This document shows, piece after piece, positions 13,613-20,688 of a stretch of DNA of 20,688 nucleotides. The notes under the pieces are model-generated. The model did not search any database, had not been told where the DNA came from, and saw nothing but the letters and a program-made list of their open reading frames with translations. Where the stretch lies: positions 1 to 20,688 of the forward strand of contig JBDGRJ010000078.1 in NCBI GenBank assembly GCA_042218115.1, written 5' to 3'. The first letter of the stretch is position 1. Every line of letters begins with the position of its first letter. The stretch is from JBDGRJ01 sp042218115 (GTDB lineage Bacteria; Patescibacteriota; Patescibacteriia; Magasanikbacterales; UBA922). The translations under genes were made by a program, and so were the position numbers.

Positions 13613-16600
13613 ATGCCGGATCCGGCTCAACCTTCACAGTCTGATTCTTCAGTCCCCGTACCCGAAGACATTTCAGTACCTGAGGGTGAATATCACAAGT
13701 CAGATGAAAAGAGGGATTTGATAGAGCAGAAATCAGAAAGTCAGCAACAGCTTAGGGAAGAGATCGATCCGGAAAACCTACCACTTTATGAGAGGAAAGA
13801 GGAGATAATCGATAAGCTAGTAGAGGTATATGAAGAGGATGGCCCGGCAATAGCTACCTTATTTGCGGAGACCGGAGCCGGCAAATCAGTACTTAGCCCT
13901 TGGATGATGTTCGAGGCTTTGGATAGATTGGACTTACCACAAAAAATTTCCGGCACGGAGCCGAGAGTCGTAGCCTCCCAAGAGGTAGCCCAAGCCTCTG
14001 CTGCCACTATCCCCGATAAAAAATACGGAGAAGACGTATGTCCTGTTACTTCCTAGGACAGGGAAATACCGGATGCAGATTTAAAAATAATGACTCCGAA
14101 AATTTTCTTGGGCAAGTTAGCTTCGGGGAGAGTTACCAATGAAGAGGTGGGAGGAGTAATAATTGATGAGCTGCATGAAGGCACGAAAGAATATCATATG
14201 ATAATGGGGTTGCTGAAGCTTATGCATGAGCGCGGAGAAGCGCCGTTGACTTTGTTGACCAGCGCAACCATGAATGAAGAACAGATTATAGATTTTTATG
14301 ATATGGATGAGGGCCATTATATGGAAGTAGAGGGGAGGACATATCCAGTAGATACTCATCCTTTGGACAAAGACGGGAAAAAGCTAAGAAACAGTGGATC
14401 ATATGGAGATAAATATACTCTCGTAGCGGCTGAAAAAGCCAAAGAGGTAGTATCTGAGCAGGAAGGAGATATTCTGGTTTTTATGCCGGGCAGAGCTTCG
14501 ATAGACGATACCAAGAAAAAAATAGAAGAGAAACTGCGAAATAACTCCATATCCGGTGTAGAAGTACTTCCGGTTTCCGGGAGTCACCCTGGTGAGAACA
14601 AACATTTAGCCCGAACCGGCAAAGGAAAAGAAGACGTTCATACCCGAATAATTGTATCTACCGATATGGCGGAGTCTTCGTTGACGATCCCCGAGATTAC
14701 CGCGGTGATAGACTCTTGTAAGAATAAGAGACCCGATTATGATAGTGAAAAAGGGATAGAGAGCCTAAAAGAACAAAAAATAACCAAAGATAATGTTGAT
14801 CAAAGAAAAGGTAGAGCGGGTAGAATACAACAAGGGGATTATTATCCCATGTTAACCGAAAATGAATTGGATAATTTAAGAGAGCATCCTACCCCGGAGA
14901 TTCAAAGAGGTAATTTGGAAAACGTAGTTTTGAACTTAAAGAGAATTTTAAAAAATTGGGATGATATAGAGTTTGAAGAATTTGTAAAGAACTACTTGCC
15001 GGAGCCACCTAAGTGGAGCAAGGTGAAGTCTACGGTGGAGAAATTGAAATCACTGCGAGCCTTGGACCAAAATGGAAAAATTACTCCGGAAGGAGAAGAG
15101 ATGGAACAGTTACCTTTTGATGCCAGAATTAGTAAGATTATTATTGAAGCCAGGAAAAAGGAGAATGGAGAAGACTTAGAAAAAACCTCTCTGGTTCTTG
15201 GTGCTTTATCCCGGTTGAGAGGAGATTTAACTTTTTATAGCGAGGAAGGTGATGCACACCAGGATCATAAAAGAGCCGGTTTTTATAGCTTAGGTGGTGA
15301 TTCATCGGACTGGATTAAAGATTTAAACATAATTAGAAAAGCAATTAATGAAGCACAGGCTGATGAATATATCAAAAAAAGTAATGATCACTCTCTACAA
15401 CAGAGGTTATTTAATTGGTGTAAGAATAGAAGTATACATTTTAATTCTTTGAAAGATGTACTAGTTGATTTACAAGAAAAGTACGCCCGACATGCTGATA
15501 TGAGGATTGATTTATCGGATTTGGGTGATGAGATCGAGAGAGTTTTAAGACACAATCAGGATGAATTAAGTGAGGTGCTTCTTTCGGGCTACCCCGATTC
15601 ACTTATCCACAGAGGTCGCTATGGACTCAAACAGTTGGAGTCGGGAACCTCAATAAGTGGCATAGACAAAAACTCTTCATCTTCTCAAACGGGTAAAAAA
15701 CCTAAACTAGCAATTGCCAGCAAGATTTTTCAACCTTACTCGAATAAATATGCCGGAGGGGTTCATCCCGTAGATGCAAAACATTTGCAGAAGGTACTTC
15801 CCGAAAAGGTGGAAAGAAACACTAAACATACTCGGCTGGATGAAGAAACGGGCGAAATTACAGCTAATGTAGAATATAAATACGACAGTGAAAAAAGAAG
15901 AAGACAGCCTACAATAGGTAAGACTAGAGAAAAACTTATCGGAGAAAAACTGGCAGAGCACTTGCCAGAGTTGATGGTTGAGGGAGAAATAAGTTTTTTA
16001 GATGAGCCCCAGATTGAACACAATGAGCAGCTGTATGAGAGGATACGAGATCTATATATACGTACGGGTGGACGGATTGATGGTGAGTTGGATAAAAGAT
16101 TTACAAGGGCTTTAGACCTTCAGTCGGGCTCTAAAAAGGAAGATTTAACCCAAATTTACGAGACAATTATCAAGACTCTTCCTAGCATCTCTACTGAGCT
16201 GGATAGACTGGATGATGTTGAATCTATTCATCAACTTGAAGATATAATAGATAACTTGGATACGAACCCCTTTAAGCTGCAAGCAGAATGGTTTTTGGAC
16301 TCTGAGAGAACCCTTTCCGAGCTGGAACAAGAGGTGGATCATGAGGCCCCTAAAAGTTTAAATATAAATGGCGTGGAGGTGGATATTGAATATGAGTACG
16401 ATCCGCATTATCAAGAGTACTCTGCCATTATAAATATACCAAAAGAAGAGCTGTTTTCTTTAAGCACAGATGATTTTGAGGACCTCGAACTCGGTTTTCA
16501 GGATATGAAACCTGAGATTAGTTTTAGTAGTCAGGTAGCATTGAAAGAGTTTTCAAGCTTCTCGGAGTTAAAAAAATATTATTTAGACCAAAAGAAGAGA

Positions 16601-18121
16601 AAAGCATGGAAAGAGTTTGAGCCTCCTCGCGAAGAAGAGTTGGATCTGTTTGGCAGTGAAGAACTGCCCGATAGGTCTGACCTGGAAGGTCCGGTTGAAT
16701 ATTTAGAGTTGAGTGGAGGGAAATTCTATGCCTACCCGACTATTGAGTACGATCGATATAAGGATGAGTATAGAATTAAGTATATTCAAGATGAGCAGAA
16801 AGCAAAGGAAAAATATGAATCAGCTAAAGAGAACAGAGACAGCGAGATCAGGGAGACAGAACAAGAAGAGGAGCTACAAGAGGTTAAGATGGAGTATTCG
16901 GACCAGTTCAAAGACTTAAAAGATAGGGTGCAGCAGTTAAAACAAGAATATAAAGAGAAAGGCAGAAATTTCAGAATGGATAATAGGAAACATAGTGATA
17001 TCAAAAAGTCTGCTTCAAAGGTTGAGCAATTGCTTGAGCAATCTCCGGAAGAAACTTACGATTTGGATGATTACGAAGAAAGATTAGTGACAAATTTGGA
17101 GAAAATGAGAGAAGCTGTAGGAGAAGCTGAACGGGTTTGGAAAGGCAAGCTGGAGCGGTTGGAGGAGATCCGTTCACAATTTGAACAGAAGCAAGAACTT
17201 TTTTCTCAAGCAGATCTGGATCGCGGACAAAGCAAAATGTTAAAACAAATTAAAGAATACTTGGCACTTGAAAAAGCAAACAGAAAGAAAATGAACCCCG
17301 AAAAAGCAAAAGCAAAAATGGAAAGACTGGAGAGCAAAATAGAAAAAGAAAGGGTTGAACAAGAAGGTTTTTCTCTGGGAGATGCTTTAGAAGAAGAGCC
17401 TCTTGCTGTAGACCGAAACGAAGAAAAAACAGCTGCAAGAGCTGAAAGTAAAGCGGATATCGAGCCCGATGCTGAAAGTGAAGAACAAGAGATTACAGGT
17501 GGGAGCACGAACAAAGAGCAGTGGGATGCTGAAGAGGCATTTCAAGAACTGGAGTCAATTAATAAAAAGGTAAAAGGTTATTTAAATTTAATCAATGCAG
17601 CTTTTGCTCTCAGTAAAAAGCCTTCCGGTGGAGACAAGCGAGAAAAATACAATGAAATTGCCGGCAGTATGTATTCTTACAAAGAAAAAATGGAGAACCT
17701 GTCTGAGCAAATAGAGTCTATGTCTGAATCAAAACTGGAGCAATCTGATTACAATAGCATTAAGGGTAAATTTTCTTCAGATAAAAGGAAACTCAGAAGT
17801 AAATGTGAAGAATTACTGTACAATTTCAAGAAAACCAATATAGAGAACGAGGACTGGATTGATAGTTACTTTGATTTTGTCCAGCTTAAAACCAGAGAAC
17901 AAAACCAAAAAGTAGAGAAGATACTTTTATCGGATGATGAGTGGGGGGATATGCTGGAGCTGGACTCCGAGGTGCTGAGCCAAATTAAAAGCTATGTAAT
18001 TGACCAGCTAAATCAACGTCCTGCTCTGTTTGCTAAAGGAGAAGCCTTATCCGAGATAATTTTAAAACAAAATGAAGAAGGGAGAATGATCGATGCAGCA
18101 ATGGATAAAGCCACTAAATAA
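13613..18121 (+). CDS. giant DEAH/HrpA-like RNA helicase, copy 2, with an in-frame TAG
   Basis: This is the paralogue of the helicase at 714. If the TAG at 14054-14056 (codon 148) is read through, the product is 1502 aa. Motifs: Walker A AETGAGKS (85-92), DELH (185-188), TSATM, DILVFMPG, VSTDMAESSLTIP and QRKGRAGR. The HA2-like segment is LTPEG... LPFDARISKI in style, and a long charged coiled-coil tail follows. Both sides of the TAG are in the same frame and align with copy 1, where the region reads SGDK; TAG falls opposite that glycine. So one codon, not a shift, interrupts the gene, between Walker A and DELH. Restart at the ATG at 14090 would lose Walker A and give a dead ATPase. The gene is AT-rich, has no SD and lies 6 bp after helper 2. 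Confidence 0.85.
14054..14056 (+). other. in-frame TAG inside helicase 2
   Basis: Sequence context is TCC TAG GAC. The frame stays open and homologous to helicase 1 on both sides. It may be a nonsense mutation, a sequencing error, or readthrough or reassignment of UAG. Confidence 0.9.
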
Positions 18122-18133
18122 GCTGATAACTTT

Positions 18134-18958
18134 TTATTTTAAGTCAGTCTCCATTTTCTCTTTAAGGCTCATATCCTCTTCATCTTTGTTTTTAGAAAAA
18201 AGTGCAGTGTGTTCTTGTTGTTGCCAGAGATGATCAAAGATGTTTTTGTTTATTTGATTGATATGTGGGTCGTTTATTATTACTGCTAAAATTGGATCTT
18301 TTCTCATAGCAAAATAAGCAACTTTATCATTATAGATCTGTATAGAGCTTTTTGAGTGGCTAAAATCTTCTGGTAACAATCTTACTTCCTTTAAGTGAGT
18401 ATCTAGAGATTTTAAATGTTGCTTCTCTTTTTCATCCCCTTTTATTAGTATTTTCTTATTTATCCCTTTTTTTCTCCTTCTTTTTACATAATCTTTGTCC
18501 AGCTCATAAATAAAGTCAGGAACATTTTTCATATCTAATATAGAGTAAATTTCATTTGCTTCAAGGTTATCATACATAGCCTCTTTAAAACCTTCTTTTC
18601 CTTCAAATACTCTCACCCCGGGTCTATTACTTTGTTTCTTGTACTCTCCTTTGAATTTATCGATTACTTCTTGTATTCTATTATTTTTAGATTCTAGCTC
18701 TCTTCTTTTATCTTTCATTAGCTCATGTAGCTTGTCCGGGTGTTCGGCCTTATAGAAAGTTTTTCTTCCTTCTTTTCTGTCCACTACTAAGTTCTTGTTT
18801 TGCAGCTCTTTTAGAGCATCATAGATACTGGCCCGAGATAATTCTAAATCCTCTAACAGATCGGGAACTCTGGACTCACCTTTTTTTACTAATTTTTTAT
18901 ATACTTTTATTTGGACATTATCTAATCCGTAATATTTTAGAACCTCTTCTGTTTCCAT
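18134..18958 (-). CDS. TrmB-family HTH transcriptional regulator
   Basis: The 274-aa protein has the TrmB layout. An N-terminal winged helix (about 8-75) has GLDNVQIKVYKKLVKKGES, the recognition region LSRASIYDALKELQNKNLV, and a wing ending in FYKAEHPDKL. A coiled-coil dimerisation helix follows (about 76-110). The C-terminal effector-binding domain is PLD-like in fold, as in other TrmB proteins (GVRVFEGKEGFKEAM, ...YNDKVAYFAMRKDPILAVII). TrmB proteins are typical of Archaea and also frequent in CPR bacteria. The ligand is unknown. It is convergent with helicase 2 (12 bp between stops). A consensus promoter lies 36 bp upstream, and there is no SD. A dyad shared with the divergent RNA promoter suggests self-regulation and control of that RNA. 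Confidence 0.85.
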   Translation of the reverse strand: METEEVLKYYGLDNVQIKVYKKLVKKGESRVPDLLEDLELSRASIYDALKELQNKNLVVDRKEGRKTFYKAEHPDKLHELMKDKRRELESKNNRIQEVIDKFKGEYKKQSNRPGVRVFEGKEGFKEAMYDNLEANEIYSILDMKNVPDFIYELDKDYVKRRRKKGINKKILIKGDEKEKQHLKSLDTHLKEVRLLPEDFSHSKSSIQIYNDKVAYFAMRKDPILAVIINDPHINQINKNIFDHLWQQQEHTALFSKNKDEEDMSLKEKMETDLK

Positions 18959-18993
18959 ATTTTTAGTTTGTTAAGTAAATTTTATTAGGTATT

Positions 18994-19022
18994 ATTATAT
19001 AATCGTTCTTCTTTTATGTCAA
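18994..19022 (-). promoter_or_regulatory. sigma-70 promoter of the TrmB gene
   Basis: On the minus strand TTGACA (19022-19017) and TATAAT (18999-18994) are both perfect and spaced by 17 bp. Confidence 0.9.
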
Positions 19023-19061
19023 GTTATTATTGTAATTTTTTGATAATAAAGCTTGACATAA
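19014..19061. promoter_or_regulatory. dyad operator between divergent promoters
   Basis: TTATGTCAAG (19014-19023) is inverted as CTTGACATAA (19052-19061). Inner arms TTATTAT (19024-19030) and ATAATAA (19043-19049) extend the dyad. Both -35 boxes lie inside the outer arms, so a bound dimer would block both promoters. Part of the symmetry simply reflects two opposed TTGACA boxes. Confidence 0.6.
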
Positions 19062-19081
19062 ATACAGTTTAATGCTATTAT
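19053..19081 (+). promoter_or_regulatory. sigma-70 promoter of the 330-nt RNA
   Basis: TTGACA (19053-19058) and TATTAT (19076-19081) are spaced by 17 bp. The expected start is near 19088. Confidence 0.88.
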
Positions 19082-19196
19082 TAACTGACAATTTAATCAG
19101 TCCTGCCTCTCTTAGGTTGCAAATCTTGCCTCTTAAGAGGGGTCTACAGGACTGTGAAAGGTGGTGTTAGACCCCTCTTTGGGAAGGAGTTCGTAG

Positions 19197-19229
19197 TTGA
19201 CTCGAGCAGAGGAGGTCGACGTGAACTGA
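19197..19229 (+). CDS. possible 10-codon peptide, or 2-codon minimal ORF, in the RNA
   Basis: AAGGAG (19184-19189) precedes TTG 19197 by 7 nt, giving MTRAEEVDVN and TGA at 19227. In the same frame, AGGAGG (19210-19215) precedes GTG 19221 by 5 nt, giving GTG-AAC-TGA. The GTG lies in an ACGTGA/TCACGT stem. The SD-like spacing is ideal, but such short ORFs arise easily by chance. Confidence 0.3.
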   Translation: MTRAEEVDVN

Positions 19230-19384
19230 TCACGTAGCTTTACTCAGAGCTTAAGTTCGTCACCAGATAGGCCCGTAACCGCACAATTGCGGACCGCGGA
19301 CCGGAGTATGTTAAGTCAGCTATTTGGAGGGAGGCTGGCCTTCTCGATTACTCACTCCGAGCCAGACAAGACGTCTGACTCGGA

Positions 19385-19418
19385 GCCGATCGAGAGCATC
19401 TCTCGGTCCGCTTTTTTT
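19385..19418 (+). terminator. intrinsic terminator of the 330-nt RNA
   Basis: CGAGAG (19391-19396) pairs with CTCTCG (19400-19405), extended by GCxGAT/GTCxGC, and seven T follow at 19412-19418. Confidence 0.85.
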
Positions 19419-19473
19419 ATTTATACTAGTTAAATAATCATTTTTATATAATTATTGTAAAATTTAAATAAAA

Positions 19474-19575
19474 TTTTTTACTAGATTAAGGTAAATCAGG
19501 TATTTTTTGCTAATTTATGTATATAGAACAATTTACATTTTTAATAATAATATTTTTCCTAAATTTAGTAAAAAA
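19474..19575. repeat. AT-rich island 3 with palindromic operator-like sites
   Basis: Sites lie at 19474-19496 (TTTTTTACTAGATTAAGGTAAA) in two-arm form and at 19553-19575 (TTTTTCCT-AAATTT-AGTAAAAA). The first is close to the reverse complement of 6701-6724. A TTTTTTGCTAATTTATGTA half site lies near 19504. They sit 34-160 bp upstream of the next promoter. Confidence 0.6.
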
Positions 19576-19608
19576 ATTAATAGCAATAATTTTAAATATA
19601 GTTTAATA

Positions 19609-19637
19609 TTTACAAAAACCCTATTTTTTGTTAATGT
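19609..19637 (+). promoter_or_regulatory. sigma-70 promoter of the sigma-like gene
   Basis: TTTACA (19609-19614) and TAATGT (19632-19637) are spaced by 17 bp. The expected start, about 19644, coincides with the first base of the leader's closing stem. Confidence 0.7.
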
Positions 19638-19643
19638 TCTATC

Positions 19644-19968
19644 AGAACACTAAAAGCTTGTCGTGGCTACAGGCTTTATACTCGGAGCTCTACACCTTTG
19701 TTCTGCTCTAGAAGGTTACATAGAGCTCCGGATATGAAGTCTAGTGTTCTTTTCAATTTCTTATTTCTCTGCTGAAAAGCAGTGGAGATGGGAGTGTAAA
19801 GCTCAATTGCAGTTATCTGCGGTTGGCTTTCCTCCACGATCTCTCTACAATCTCTCGCAAGGGAGTGCGTAGCACCGAGTGCGTCCCCCTCCGAGTTTAT
19901 CGGAGAGGGGGCACTCGGTGTTACCGTTTCGTTTCTTTACTTCTTACTCCTTTGATGGAGGTTCCCAG
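19644..19968 (+). promoter_or_regulatory. structured 5' leader of the sigma-like gene
   Basis: AGAACACTA (19644-19652) pairs perfectly with TAGTGTTCT (19742-19750). Inside, the 10-mer at 19683-19692 pairs perfectly with 19721-19730. A CTGCT/AGCAG hairpin lies near 19771. The 9-bp stem 19873-19881 with 19912-19920 is extended by CCCCCTCCGA/TCGGAGAGGGGG and makes a very stable hairpin. A pyrimidine-rich linker then leads to the SD. The leader is about 325 nt and resembles that of the DHH-like gene in plan. Confidence 0.65.
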
Positions 19969-20271
19969 ATGACCATCGTGAATTATCTGCTCGAAGTCGC
20001 CGCACCAGAGCTGAGCCCCGAGGACCACTGTGTCCGGAAGGATACGGAAGGACGGATTCGGGACGTGATCGACGAGTATTTGACGCCCAAGGAAAAGCTG
20101 GTCCTTCACCTCCGCTACGAGTGCGAAGGGACGAGACCGGATATTGCGGAAGACATCGGGATGCGAGCGCCCCACCGCGTGCGGACGCTCGAAGAGGGGG
20201 CGCTCGAGAAGCTTCGGGAGCGCTTCGAGGAGCTGGACTACAAGTTCCCGGACTTTCAGATCGTGCTGTGA
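19969..20271 (+). CDS. sigma-70 region 4-like protein (region 4 only)
   Basis: The 100-aa protein resembles only region 4 of sigma-70 factors: LTPKEKLVLHLRYECEG (38-54) fits 4.1 (Lx-x-REx-x-VLx-LRYG). TRPDIAEDIGM followed by HRVRTLEEGALEKLR (55-83) fits the helix-turn-helix of 4.2, with EEGALEKLR close to the usual EKRALRKLR. Regions 2 and 3 are absent, so it cannot be a complete sigma factor. It could bind -35 elements or the RNA polymerase beta flap as a modulator, or act as a small HTH regulator. ATG 19969 has GGAGG (19958-19962) 6 nt upstream. It is GC-rich, like the other small cistrons, and is driven from island 3. Confidence 0.75.
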   Translation: MTIVNYLLEVAAPELSPEDHCVRKDTEGRIRDVIDEYLTPKEKLVLHLRYECEGTRPDIAEDIGMRAPHRVRTLEEGALEKLRERFEELDYKFPDFQIVL

Positions 20272-20298
20272 TGTCGCCCTGCGAGAGATTCACACCAC

Positions 20299-20329
20299 GA
20301 GGGCCGGCTGATTCCTTATGTCGGCCCTC
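20299..20329 (+). other. 8-bp hairpin after the sigma-like gene
   Basis: GAGGGCCG (20299-20306) pairs with CGGCCCTC (20322-20329). No T run follows (AACTAATTCA), so it is a weak terminator candidate or a 3'-end stabiliser. Confidence 0.5.
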
Positions 20330-20357
20330 AACTAATTCATATTTTGAAAATCTAAAA

Positions 20358-20688
20358 ATGAAAAAATATTATAATAACAAAACAGCATTAGTTTTGTTTT
20401 TACTTATTGTTTTTTTATATGGATTGACTTCACTTCCTGTTCCTTATGAAGAGACAAACTTGATACGCTATGAATCCATGGTTGAAATTTGTGGCGATAT
20501 TAAGAACGATGAAGATACAACTTGTTGTGGCAAGATGTTGGAGAGATTCGAAGGAGAGGACGGAACCTTTGTGGTTAGAACACAAAAAGAATATGAGCAG
20601 CTGCAAAAGCAAGCTGAGAAGGAAGGTTGTAAGTGGGGTGCGAAGCCACGAAAGATTGATTTTACTGAGGAAACTTTATTGGGGTATA
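20358..20688 (+). CDS. exported hypothetical protein, partial at window end
   Basis: ATG 20358 opens a frame that stays open to the window edge (110 codons). The N-terminus is a signal peptide or anchor: MKKYYNNK followed by ALVLFLLIVFLYGL. The mature part has several cysteines (ICGDI, TTCCGKM, EGCKWG), which suggests disulphides outside the membrane. The last stretch (V-R-T-Q-K-EYEQL ... PRKIDFTEETLLG) resembles the PrcB C-terminal-type domain seen in some bacterial secreted proteins; this is a weak match from memory. It is AT-rich with no SD, like the helicase class. Confidence 0.7.
   Translation, partial: MKKYYNNKTALVLFLLIVFLYGLTSLPVPYEETNLIRYESMVEICGDIKNDEDTTCCGKMLERFEGEDGTFVVRTQKEYEQLQKQAEKEGCKWGAKPRKIDFTEETLLGY

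Larger units (their letters stand above)
19088..19421 (+). ncRNA. promoter-to-terminator structured RNA with pseudoknot
   Basis: The unit is bounded by a strong promoter and terminator and has no ORF over 11 codons with an SD. AGTCCTG (19099-19105) pairs with CAGGACT (19147-19153). Inside that loop, the 11-mer at 19135-19145 pairs perfectly with 19169-19179 outside it, making a pseudoknot. The alternative is a local CCTCTT/AAGAGG hairpin, so a switch is possible. ACGTGA/TCACGT (about 19219-19235) and a 12-bp hairpin (19355-19385) follow. I recognise no known family; RNase P, tmRNA and 6S signatures were not found. Confidence 0.7.

Noticed and set aside
271..20271. TGA recoded as glycine (as in Gracilibacteria).
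   Set aside because: The helper 1 TGA aligns with the TAA of helper 2 and overlaps the helicase start. Several small genes also end naturally at TGA.
1..20688. CRISPR array, transposase, integrase or insertion-sequence ends.
   Set aside because: No regularly spaced repeats and no recognisable mobile-element proteins are present. The palindromes are operator-like, and the 54-nt repeat is only two copies around a gap.

Overview
The window looks like an accessory region of an AT-rich bacterium, most likely of the Patescibacteria (CPR) type. Promoters are bacterial: four TTGACA- or TTTACA-like -35 boxes sit exactly 17 bp from a -10 box. One regulator is a TrmB-type HTH protein. The large genes use AGA and ATA codons and lack Shine-Dalgarno (SD) sites. 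TGA behaves as a stop. The lineage is an inference; no rRNA, tRNA or taxonomic marker is present.

Layout. (1) 1-5858: a rod-shaped terminated small RNA, a small 'helper' gene of unknown family, and a 1714-residue DEAH/HrpA-like helicase with a long coiled-coil tail. (2) 5900-6476: a GNAT acetyltransferase followed by a structured module. (3) 6498-10044: an AT-rich palindrome island, a TTGACA-17-TATACT promoter, a three-way-junction leader, a DHH-like gene, about 1 kb of structured RNA broken by a 10-N gap, a 67-aa gene, and an approximately 900-nt ornate RNA ending in a terminator. (4) 10045-12856: a second palindrome island and a run of small SD-led cistrons (144, 65, 112 and 85 aa, and a 63-aa SSB-like ORF) separated by structured modules. 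(5) 12857-18121: another terminated RNA followed by paralogues of the helper and giant helicase. The helper is split by a -1 frameshift at A_AAA_AAG, and the helicase carries one in-frame TAG. (6) 18134-19421: a TrmB regulator divergent from a terminated 330-nt RNA, with a dyad between the two promoters. (7) 19430-20688: a third palindrome island, a structured leader, a sigma region-4-only protein and the start of an exported protein.

Two gene classes interleave. The helper, helicase and TrmB genes are AT-rich and have no SD. The small cistrons are GC-rich, use CGN/GAG/ATC codons, carry strong SD sites and sit inside highly structured transcripts. Five full copies and two partial copies of one RNA module (GCACUYGGA, stem, ACUGAA-hairpin-UUCUG) lie after or between these cistrons, and compensatory base changes support its stems. 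Six copies of a palindrome close to TTTTTACTAAATTTAGTAAAAA occur in the three AT-rich islands upstream of the structured transcripts.

Working hypothesis (inference): a co-regulated set of heavily folded polycistronic RNAs is flanked by two copies of a two-gene RNA-helicase operon. HrpA-family helicases are known to act on mRNA and stalled ribosomes, so the helicases may serve these RNAs. No sequence evidence directly links the two.
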